Part shown: one piece after another, positions 7,653 to 13,620 of the stretch | Layout of the letters: every line of letters starts with the position of its first letter | Position numbering within the stretch: position 1 is the stretch's first letter | NCBI GenBank assembly: GCA_946479905.1 | Contig: CAMLIA010000082.1 | Location: 1-16,987, forward strand | Origin: an uncultured Frankiales bacterium | GTDB taxonomy: Bacteria; Actinomycetota; Actinomycetes; Mycobacteriales; SCTD01 | Direction: 5' to 3' | DNA: 16,987 bases | The notes under the pieces: generated by a model | The model's database searches: none | Told to the model about the DNA's origin: nothing | The model's input: only the letters and a program-made list of their open reading frames with translations | Made by a program: the position numbers and the translations under genes

Positions 7653-7751
7653 GTCGGGAAGTGTTACGTCAGCTGCCGGCTGCCGCGGTACCGGAGGCAG
7701 GCGGGCCCGGTTCTGGCTTGCTGGGAGAACGGTTCGTCGCGCACCAAGGCC

Positions 7752-7797
7752 TGCTACCTGCTTACGACGATCGTTACTACTGCGGTAGCATCGGAGT
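7752..7797 (+). promoter_or_regulatory. Candidate mazEF promoter (leaderless) with nested inverted repeats
   Basis: TAGCAT (7786-7791) is a good -10 element placed 6 nt before the mazE ATG, so transcription would begin at or next to the start codon; the only GGAG (7793-7796) is too close to the ATG to be a normal ribosome binding site. A weak -35-like TTACGA (7762-7767) lies 18 bp upstream. Two inverted repeats share a centre near 7771: the palindrome ACGATCGT (7767-7774) and the outer arms TGCTACC (7752-7758) and GGTAGCA (7784-7790). The right outer arm overlaps the -10. This fits an operator for the ribbon-helix-helix antitoxin. Confidence 0.5.
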
Positions 7798-8019
7798 ATG
7801 AAGGTCAGCGTGAGCCTGCCTGACGACGACATCGAGTTCCTCGATGCGTACGCCCTTGAGCAGGGCATCGGTTCCAGGTCCGCCGTCGTGCACAAGGCTG
7901 TGAGGTTGCTACGCGCGGTGGGGCTCAGCGACGACTACCAGCAAGCCTGGAGCGAGTGGAACGACTCCGGCGACGACACGATCTGGGACGTCGCACTCAG
8001 TGACGGCTTGAGCCCCTGA
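7798..8019 (+). CDS. mazE: MazE-type antitoxin, ribbon-helix-helix
   Basis: A 73-residue protein. Residues 2-8 (KVSVSLP) form the DNA-contacting ribbon, and two helices (about 9-22 and 26-42, DDDIEFLDAYALEQGI and SRSAVVHKAVRLLRAV) complete a ribbon-helix-helix domain. The acidic, tryptophan-containing tail (DDYQQAWSEWNDSGDDTIWDVAL) is the expected toxin-binding segment. Ribbon-helix-helix MazE antitoxins are typical of actinobacterial MazEF pairs such as several in Mycobacterium. Its stop overlaps the mazF ATG by one base (TGATG), so translation is coupled. It is expected to repress the operon at the inverted repeats upstream. The mRNA is probably leaderless. Confidence 0.9.
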   Translation: MKVSVSLPDDDIEFLDAYALEQGIGSRSAVVHKAVRLLRAVGLSDDYQQAWSEWNDSGDDTIWDVALSDGLSP

Positions 8020-8366
8020 TGCGCCGCGGCGACATCTGCGTGATCGACCTTGATCCGACCCGCGGGACGGAAGCCAACAAGAGCCGTCCGGCAGTCATCG
8101 TCAGCAACGACGGTGCCAACGGCACGGCGGCTCGGCTCGGCCGAGGAGTGCTGACGATCGTTCCGGTGACCTCAAACGTGGACCGCGTCTATCCCTTCCA
8201 GGTGCTGCTCCCAGCGGAATCCACCGGGCTGCCCCTCGACTCCAAAGCACAAGCGGAACAAGTGCGATCCGTCGATGTCGCCCGGGTGCAGCGCCGGCTG
8301 GGATCGGTGCCCGCCCAGCTCATGCATCAACTCGACGAGGCCTTGCGGCTACACCTGGCGCTCTGA
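8019..8366 (+). CDS. mazF: MazF-type toxin, endoribonuclease (PemK/MazF family)
   Basis: A 115-residue MazF. It opens with RRGDICVIDLDPTRGTEANK, then SRPAVIVSND with the conserved catalytic arginine R23, and VPVTSN with T51 at the position of the catalytic threonine. SKAQAEQVRSVD supplies the usual second conserved block. MazF toxins cut single-stranded mRNA, rRNA or tRNA at short sequence motifs. Length and motifs are complete, so it is probably active. There is no Shine-Dalgarno of its own and the ATG overlaps the mazE stop, making its synthesis depend on antitoxin translation. A strong hairpin covers its stop codon. Confidence 0.95.
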   Translation: MRRGDICVIDLDPTRGTEANKSRPAVIVSNDGANGTAARLGRGVLTIVPVTSNVDRVYPFQVLLPAESTGLPLDSKAQAEQVRSVDVARVQRRLGSVPAQLMHQLDEALRLHLAL

Positions 8367-8389
8367 CGGTGAGCGTGTGACCGTCAGAG
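8361..8389. terminator. Perfect 10-bp hairpin shared by mazF and the convergent esterase relic
   Basis: CTCTGACGGT (8361-8370) and ACCGTCAGAG (8380-8389) are exact reverse complements with a 9-nt loop. On the plus strand TTCTTCTTC follows (8391-8399), a modest T-rich tail. The left arm includes the mazF stop codon (8364-8366) and the right arm the stop of the esterase relic (8384-8386), so it is placed as a two-way terminator between convergent genes. Confidence 0.7.
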
Positions 8390-8718
8390 GTTCTTCTTCG
8401 CTTCGGCGACCATGAGGTCGATCGTCTCGAAGGCGCGCTTGGTCAGCCGCGTCATGAGCAGGTGCCCATGCGGCATGTCGTCCAGGTGCACGTGCTTTCC
8501 TTGGCCATCCAGGTCAGCACGTCCTGGCAGTCCTCGATGCCGGCAGGGAAGGGCTCTTCGGGGGCGAGCCGGTAGGACAGGCCGACGACGACGAAGCCGC
8601 TGCGATCCGCCAGTTCACGGCAGACGTGGTCGCAGAACTCCACGCCGCCGCCGGCGAAGCCTCCGCCGTGGATGAACAGGTAGCCGGGTGCCCCTGCGGA
8701 GTGATCGGCGGGCCACGC
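8384..8718 (-). pseudogene. Relic of an HSL/Aes-type esterase, middle deleted and N-terminus lost
   Basis: Read on the minus strand, one frame gives AGAPGYLFIHGGGFAGGG (the HGGG oxyanion motif, bases near 8656-8670), VGLSYRLAPEEPFPAGIED and CQDVLTWMA, as in hormone-sensitive-lipase-like alpha/beta hydrolases. Near 8490-8515 the frame is lost. A different frame then gives HVHLDDMPHGHLLMTRL and a helical end stopping at 8384, which is the family's C-terminal catalytic-histidine region. The segment normally between them (about 150 residues with GDSAGG and the catalytic aspartate) is absent, and an in-frame stop at 8719-8721 cuts off the N-terminus. The product cannot be active. It lies between two apparently functional units, so this spot has lost DNA. 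Confidence 0.85.
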
Positions 8719-8730
8719 TCACCGCAAGGG

Positions 8731-8751
8731 CTGAGGTGCGCGAGATCTCAG
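8731..8751 (-). terminator. Weak hairpin after lipoprotein gene 1
   Basis: CTGAGGT (8731-8737) and ATCTCAG (8745-8751) pair over 7 positions with one mismatch around a 7-nt loop, 29-49 nt past the stop of the leftward lipoprotein gene. No T-run follows. It is a possible end of the leftward operon. Confidence 0.25.
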
Positions 8752-8779
8752 GCACACAGGGGTGGGCTGGTCACAAAGT

Positions 8780-10264
8780 TCAGGAGGGCGCTCGAGGGAA
8801 GGGTCGGGCGGGGCCGGTGTAGGTGAAGCAGCTGCAGTCGGTCTTGTAACGCAGCGGCCGGTACGCCTGGGCGCCGTCGTGCTGGCTTGCCGAGAACTGG
8901 GTCCGGAACGTCAGCGTGGAGTGGTAGCTGCTGCCCAGCGCGGCGACGCCCCGGAGGAAGGACGCCTTGCTCGTGTCCGGCTGGCCGGCCAGCGCGTCGC
9001 GGGCGAAGAACAGCTCGTCGCACAGGTAGAGCGCAGCACCCAGGGACAGTCTCGTCGCGCTGGCGGACTGCCCGGCGGCCTTGAGGATCGAGGTGCACAG
9101 GCTCTGCCGGTCGCTGACCGGACCCGGGTCGTGCCGGGCGTCGACGTCCTGCACCGGCTGGTAGCCGAAGCCCCACGTGTTGACCAGTGACTGTGGCGAG
9201 TCGACGGTCTGCATCAACAGCCCTGGCGACTGCCGGGAGTCCACGCCCTGCATCGGGTAGTAGTGCTGTTGCGCGGCGGTCTGGTCGAAGGTCCACGCGG
9301 TCGCTGCGCCGAACAGGATGTGCGTGATGCCGTCGGCCTGGAACTTCAGGGCTGCGCTGCTCTGCGCACTCGCGTAGCCGCTGGTGTCGTTGGGGTTCAT
9401 GGTGATCTCGTCCGAGACCTTCAGCCCCAGCTTGGCCAGGGCCGGCTTCATGCCCTCCCGGATGCCCTGCTGGTCGTTGGGCTCGTCGTTGTAGAGCAGC
9501 CCGATCTTCGCCCCGGGGGTGAAGAAGCCCTCGTTGTGCAGGGCGTAGACCATGGCGGCGTACCGGCGGACCTGCTCGGCGTCGCTGATGAGGACGGTCG
9601 TGGGGAACCGCTTGAAGAACGCGGCGCTCTTGATGTCTCCGTCGGTGAGGACGAGCATGCCGGCCTTGGCCGCGCAGGCGTGGTAGTTGTCGTCCATGCC
9701 GGCGACGCCGATCGAGGCGAAGGCGTGCTGGTCCTGCGTGAAGGCGGCGCAGGCTGCCTGCGCGTTGCCGGGTCCGCCACCGGTGGTGTCGTAGTCGTAG
9801 AACGTCAGCTTGATCGGGTGCCCCTGAATGCCGCCGTGGGCGTTGAGGTAGTCCGCGATCGCTTGGGACTGCTTGCGCTGATCGCCGTAGTTGGCGTTGA
9901 CGCCCAGCGCTCCGAGCAGGGCGCCCGCGTTGCCGCTGGTGATGACGCCGATCACCAGCGGCTTCTTGGAAGGCACGACCGCGGTCGTGACGGGCGGGAG
10001 GGATGCGCTCGCGCCCGGGACGGACGGCATCGTCGAACTGCCGGCCGGCGCCCCGGCGAGACCTGTGCCCGGCTGCTGGCCGACGGGCGCCTGCCCGACG
10101 ACATCGGTCGTGCCGGCAGCCCCCGACGACGCGGCCAGGCCGGGACCCGGTTGCAGACCGGTCCCTGTGCCGCTGTCGAGAGCCCGGCCGCTGACGGTCG
10201 TGCCGCAGGCAGCCGTGGCGACCAGGGCGAGGCAACCGCCGGCGAGCAGGGCCCGACGGCTCAT
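8780..10264 (-). CDS. LivK-like substrate-binding lipoprotein 1
   Basis: A 494-residue exported lipoprotein. The N-terminus MSRRALLAGGCLALVATAAC has a twin-arginine-like SRRALLA and a lipobox-like end with lipidated C20. A Ser/Gly/Ala/Pro-rich linker (about 21-100) precedes a type I periplasmic binding fold starting KPLVIGVITS, of the kind seen in branched-chain amino acid and amide receptors. It is a paralogue of the plus-strand lipoprotein at 13621. Shared features include the GTTV directly after the lipid cysteine region, an LKFxADGI block, a DVDxxHDPG block and a C-terminal CxC (here DCSCFTYT, 476-483). The ATG overlaps the stop of the upstream TetR gene (ATGA). No permease or ATPase gene is near, so it may act as a receptor or use a transporter encoded elsewhere. 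The ligand is unknown. Confidence 0.9.
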   Translation of the reverse strand: MSRRALLAGGCLALVATAACGTTVSGRALDSGTGTGLQPGPGLAASSGAAGTTDVVGQAPVGQQPGTGLAGAPAGSSTMPSVPGASASLPPVTTAVVPSKKPLVIGVITSGNAGALLGALGVNANYGDQRKQSQAIADYLNAHGGIQGHPIKLTFYDYDTTGGGPGNAQAACAAFTQDQHAFASIGVAGMDDNYHACAAKAGMLVLTDGDIKSAAFFKRFPTTVLISDAEQVRRYAAMVYALHNEGFFTPGAKIGLLYNDEPNDQQGIREGMKPALAKLGLKVSDEITMNPNDTSGYASAQSSAALKFQADGITHILFGAATAWTFDQTAAQQHYYPMQGVDSRQSPGLLMQTVDSPQSLVNTWGFGYQPVQDVDARHDPGPVSDRQSLCTSILKAAGQSASATRLSLGAALYLCDELFFARDALAGQPDTSKASFLRGVAALGSSYHSTLTFRTQFSASQHDGAQAYRPLRYKTDCSCFTYTGPARPFPRAPS

Positions 10265-10917
10265 GCCCGGACCCGCCGGCGCCGCGAACTGGGCTGCGGC
10301 GCCAGCTCGTGCCGGATGCCGGAGAGCGCGACGGCAAGCATCAGCCGGAACGCCGCATCCAGGTCCAGCGCCTCAGGGTCGGCGTAGTAGGACGCCACCA
10401 GCGGCGCGTTCGCGACGACCGCGACGTCGCGCACGGTGGCCAGGTCCGCCGGCCCGACCGCGGAGGGACCGGCGACGTGCGGCTGGACGACGGCCACGAC
10501 CGATGCGCAGGCGACAGCGGCGTCGTCCAAGGTGAACCCGCATCCGACGAGGTGGCCGAGGATGTGCTCGAGAAGCCGGACGCCCGCCGGCTGGGCGCCG
10601 ATGACCATGGCCATGTCGAGGTCCTGCAGGAACGGACGGCTCCGGCACAGGCCGAGCATCCGGTGGGCGAACTCCTCGAGCCACGGCTCCCACTCGAGGT
10701 CGGACGACGGCAGCTCGAGCTCGCTCACCACCCTCGCACCGAGGGCGAACAGCAGCGCCTGCTTGGACGGGAAGTGGTAGTAGATCGCCGGCTCGGAGAC
10801 GCCGAGCTCGGCGGCGATGCCGGCCATGGTCCAGTCCAGGCCCTGCTTGCTGCCGACGGCGTCGAGGATCGCCTCCGGCGTGACGAGCGGCGGTCGCCCG
10901 CGCCGGGGCGCCGTCAC
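10261..10917 (-). CDS. TetR-family transcriptional regulator 1
   Basis: A 218-residue TetR regulator. The N-terminal helix-turn-helix spans about residues 27-58 (MAGIAAELGVSEPAIYYHFPSKQALLFAL), followed by an all-helical ligand-binding and dimer domain with no close family signature. The arginine-rich ends (PRRGRPP and SSRRRRVRA) are typical or harmless. The start is GTG at 10917, overlapping the peptidase stop as GTGA, and the stop overlaps the lipoprotein ATG as ATGA, so it is translated in line between the two. Sitting inside the operon it probably autoregulates; the inverted repeat at 12901-12923 before the peptidase gene is the nearest candidate operator. Confidence 0.92.
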   Translation of the reverse strand: MTAPRRGRPPLVTPEAILDAVGSKQGLDWTMAGIAAELGVSEPAIYYHFPSKQALLFALGARVVSELELPSSDLEWEPWLEEFAHRMLGLCRSRPFLQDLDMAMVIGAQPAGVRLLEHILGHLVGCGFTLDDAAVACASVVAVVQPHVAGPSAVGPADLATVRDVAVVANAPLVASYYADPEALDLDAAFRLMLAVALSGIRHELAPQPSSRRRRVRA

Positions 10918-12893
10918 GCCGTGCTCGAACCGGTGAGTGACAGGCCGGTGTGACTGGCGCAGAAGGCGAGGATCTCAGTGAGCCGGCTCGCCGACTCCTG
11001 CGCTCCCTGCGCGCCGTGGCCCTGGTCGGCGTGGACGCGGAGCAGGACCGGTGCGTCGCCGGTCTGCGCGCGGCCGACCGCGTCGGCCAGCAGCCTCGCC
11101 TGGCTTGCCGGGCAACGGGGGTCGTTCGCACCGGCGATGGCGAGCGTCGCGGGGTAGTCAGCAGGCTTGGCGTTCACGATCGGGTCGATCGCCTCCAGCC
11201 AGGCGCGCTCCTCGGGGATCTGCGGGTCGCCGTACTCCTCGCGGCCGATGGCGTAGAGCAGTGGGCTGGCATGCAGGTTGAGGAGATCGGTGCAGGGCAC
11301 GTCGGACACGACGGCGGCCCACAGCTCGGGCCGCTGCGTCACGGCGACCGCCGTGAGGAGCCCACCGTTGCTGCCGCCGTAGATGGCGAGCTGCGCACTG
11401 CTCGTCCAGCCCAGCTCGACGAGCTTCTCGGCGACGGCGTAGAAGTCGTTGAAGGTGTTCTGCTTGCGCTCTCGGCGGCCGGCCCTCCACCAGTCGGCGC
11501 CGAGCTCACTGCCCCCGCGCAGGTGGGCCAGCACGTAGATGCCGCCGGCCTCGATCCAGGCGCCGTGACCACCGACGTACGACGGCAGCTGCGCCAGGTG
11601 GAAGCCGCCGTAGCCCCAGAGGAAGGTGGGGTGCGGCTGCGTCAGGTCCAGGTCGGAGCGGTGGACGACGTGGGCGGAGACCTCGGTGCCGTCGGCGGAG
11701 ACGGCGGTGATCGTGGAGACGGTGACGTCGTCCAGCGTGAGCGCCGGCGGCTCGAGGCACTCGAGCCGCTGCTCCTCGAGGAGGTACCGGTAGATCGCGG
11801 GCGAGGTGGCCGGGTTGGAGTAGATGAAGGAGATCTCGTCGGTGCCGCGCGCGAAGACCGGCAGCATCGGGTAGGCGACGCTCTCCACCTGCGAGCCCGC
11901 CGCGCCGTGGTGAGGCAGTGGTACCGCGGTCCGGTCACCGGTCCTCGTGTCCAGGACGTCGAGGGCGATGCTGCACTCGCGGAGGCTGGCCACGACCAGG
12001 CGGTCACCCATCAGCTCGAAGTCGACCAGGGTGTCGGCGCTCTCCGGCAGGACCTCGGTCCACGTGCTCAGGTCAGTGGACGTCTCCAGCGGGATGCGCA
12101 CGATCCGGCTGCGCGGGGCCCCGTTGTCGGTGAGCGCCAGGAACGACCCGTCGGTGATCACTCCACGGAAGGAGCCCGGCACGCCCTCCAGGAACGGCAG
12201 CACCTGCAGGTCCTTCGTGATGAGGCAGTCCACGCGCATCTCGGTGTTGCCCGTCGCGACGGCGACGTAGTGACCGTCCTTCGACACCTCGGGGCGCGGG
12301 AACACCAGCCACTCGGGCAGCGGCGCCGTCCAGTCCGACGCCGGCTCGCCGAGCACGAAGCGACGGATCGGGGTCAGCACAGCGGTCTCGGTGATCTCGC
12401 GGGTGGCGCACCAGAACCCGGAGCTGTCCGGCAGCCAGGACGGCGCGAAGGACACGTTCCACGGCACCTCGTCCGGCAGCCGCTCGCCGCTCGCCACGTC
12501 GAGCAGGAAGACCTGGTTGACCTCGGTCCCCTCCTCCGAGATCGAGTACGCCAGCACCCGGCCGTCCGGGGAAGGCGACCACCAGCCCGCCCCGATCCGC
12601 GGCCCACCGGGGACGGCGTGCTGGTTGAGGTCGACCAGCGTCCGGGGCGTCCCGTCGACCGTGTCGCGCACGGTGATGGCCGGGAGCTCCGCATCGGCAC
12701 CCACGCTGACCTGCTGGAACCACCGCTCGCCGGCGCGGATCGGCGTCCAGCGCTTGCCCGCGTCGGCGTAGCGCAGGACCGAGGCGCCCAGCTCGTCGTA
12801 CCCCTGGATGGCATGCAGGGCGGCGAGCGTCTCCTCGGTCCGCTCCGCCTGCCAGGCGATGGTCTCGGGGCTGTCGGTCCGCAGGTCGATCAC
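10914..12893 (-). CDS. Prolyl-oligopeptidase-family serine peptidase (S9)
   Basis: A 659-residue protein with the S9A layout: an N-terminal beta-propeller (about 60-400, with blades such as SPDGRVLAYSISEEGTEV and PSWLPDSSGFWC) and a C-terminal alpha/beta hydrolase domain. The triad is S508 in YGGSNGGL, D591 in GANDPRCP and H626 in DQGHG, spaced as in prolyl oligopeptidases. Such enzymes cut short peptides, often after proline, because the propeller excludes large substrates. There is no signal peptide, so it is cytoplasmic. The start chosen is GTG at 12893, preceded by GAGGAG at good spacing; the frame stays open to a TTG at 12938, but that would read through the inverted repeat. It is 64 nt downstream of TetR 2 on the same strand and overlaps TetR 1 by 4 nt. 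Confidence 0.92.
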   Translation of the reverse strand: MIDLRTDSPETIAWQAERTEETLAALHAIQGYDELGASVLRYADAGKRWTPIRAGERWFQQVSVGADAELPAITVRDTVDGTPRTLVDLNQHAVPGGPRIGAGWWSPSPDGRVLAYSISEEGTEVNQVFLLDVASGERLPDEVPWNVSFAPSWLPDSSGFWCATREITETAVLTPIRRFVLGEPASDWTAPLPEWLVFPRPEVSKDGHYVAVATGNTEMRVDCLITKDLQVLPFLEGVPGSFRGVITDGSFLALTDNGAPRSRIVRIPLETSTDLSTWTEVLPESADTLVDFELMGDRLVVASLRECSIALDVLDTRTGDRTAVPLPHHGAAGSQVESVAYPMLPVFARGTDEISFIYSNPATSPAIYRYLLEEQRLECLEPPALTLDDVTVSTITAVSADGTEVSAHVVHRSDLDLTQPHPTFLWGYGGFHLAQLPSYVGGHGAWIEAGGIYVLAHLRGGSELGADWWRAGRRERKQNTFNDFYAVAEKLVELGWTSSAQLAIYGGSNGGLLTAVAVTQRPELWAAVVSDVPCTDLLNLHASPLLYAIGREEYGDPQIPEERAWLEAIDPIVNAKPADYPATLAIAGANDPRCPASQARLLADAVGRAQTGDAPVLLRVHADQGHGAQGAQESASRLTEILAFCASHTGLSLTGSSTA

Positions 12894-12900
12894 GCAGGGC

Positions 12901-12923
12901 TCCTCAGAATTGATTTCTGAGGA
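12901..12923 (-). promoter_or_regulatory. 9-bp inverted repeat before the peptidase gene (candidate operator or hairpin over the ribosome binding site)
   Basis: TCCTCAGAA (12901-12909) and TTCTGAGGA (12915-12923) are exact reverse complements with a 5-nt spacer. Read leftward, the arm nearest the gene ends in TGAGGA, part of the peptidase's GAGGAG ribosome binding site. Further upstream on the minus strand, TAGGGT (complement of 12923-12928) could be a -10 and TTGTCA (complement of 12932-12937) a -35 for another -10; neither pairing is convincing. It probably controls the peptidase-TetR-lipoprotein operon. Confidence 0.5.
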
Positions 12924-12957
12924 CCCTAGTCTTGACAACCCCCTTTGGCTAGTCCCC

Positions 12958-13542
12958 TCAGGAATGTGCCTTGAGGAGCGTCAGGCAGCTGGTGAGGACG
13001 CTGTCGAGCAGCCGGTCGTCGAGCACACCGGAGCCGAAGATCGCCCGGTGCAGCAAGGGACCTTCGAGCAGGTTGCCGATGACGTCGATCGGTGCGTCCG
13101 CGCTCAGCTCGCCTCTCGACACCGACCGGGCCAGCACGGCGCGCAGCACTCCGGAACGCGGCCGCAGCAAGTGCTCGGCCAACGCGTCGGCGGCAGCCTC
13201 GTCGGACCCGACGTCGGAGAGCAGCGGCACCATCGCGCGCGCCGCCGGGCTCCGCCACGCCTCTGCCACCTGACCGAGCACGTGCTCGAGGTCAGCCTGC
13301 AGGGAGCCGTGGTCAGCCGCCGTGAGAGGTGGGAGGTGCCGGGCGAGCGCGTCGATCACGAGCAGCGGCTTGGACGGCCAGCGCCGGTAGAGCGCCGGCT
13401 TCTGGATGCCGGCCTTCTCGGCCACGGACGTCATGGTGAGTGCGGGGTAGCCGACCCGGCTCAGCTCCTCCCAGGTCGCGAGCAGGATGGCCTCGTCGAT
13501 CGAGGCGTCGCGCGGCCGGCCCAGGGACCTGGTCGTCGTCAC
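12958..13542 (-). CDS. TetR-family transcriptional regulator 2
   Basis: A 194-residue TetR regulator. The helix-turn-helix spans about residues 35-66 (LTMTSVAEKAGIQKPALYRRWPSKPLLVIDAL); the YRRWPSK recognition-helix end and a TetR_C-type helical domain resemble the AcrR/TetR_C_11-like groups. The start is GTG at 13542 with GGGGGT just upstream; the ATG at 13559 is out of frame. It is transcribed away from lipoprotein gene 2, and the 78-bp gap holds a 17-bp palindrome that is its likely operator. A good -10 (TATAGT, complement of 13566-13571) directly abuts that palindrome on this gene's side, suggesting autorepression. It also precedes the peptidase gene by 64 nt on the same strand. Confidence 0.93.
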   Translation of the reverse strand: MTTTRSLGRPRDASIDEAILLATWEELSRVGYPALTMTSVAEKAGIQKPALYRRWPSKPLLVIDALARHLPPLTAADHGSLQADLEHVLGQVAEAWRSPAARAMVPLLSDVGSDEAAADALAEHLLRPRSGVLRAVLARSVSRGELSADAPIDVIGNLLEGPLLHRAIFGSGVLDDRLLDSVLTSCLTLLKAHS

Positions 13543-13571
13543 AAGACCCCCTTCCGCATGCCCGAACTATA

Positions 13572-13588
13572 CGGTACGGTCCGTACCG
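13572..13588. promoter_or_regulatory. 17-bp palindrome in the divergent promoter region (candidate TetR operator)
   Basis: CGGTACGG (13572-13579) and CCGTACCG (13581-13588) are exact reverse complements around a single T. TetR-family dimers bind palindromes of this size between their own gene and a divergent target. The site abuts the TATAGT -10 (complement of 13566-13571) and fills exactly the 17 bp upstream of it where a promoter spacer would lie. Repression of both directions is the natural inference. Confidence 0.7.
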
Positions 13589-13620
13589 ATAGGTCGAACC
13601 CGCCGCGCCGAAGGGGTGCC

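Noticed and set aside
7653..7895. N-terminal extension of the amidase
   Set aside because: It would be antisense to mazE and its promoter and has no amidase character; the enzyme domain begins right after the ATG at 7652.
10950..12920. Long plus-strand open frame (656 codons) opposite the S9 peptidase
   Set aside because: Arginine, valine and glycine-rich shadow sequence without domains; the minus strand encodes a peptidase with full catalytic motifs.
12894..12938. TTG start at 12938 for the S9 peptidase
   Set aside because: It would translate the inverted repeat; GTG at 12893 has GAGGAG at proper spacing.
12808..13620. Upstream extension of lipoprotein 2 giving a 770-residue protein
   Set aside because: The extra part is antisense to TetR 2 and crosses the operator; a signal peptide and ribosome binding site mark the ATG at 13621 as the start.
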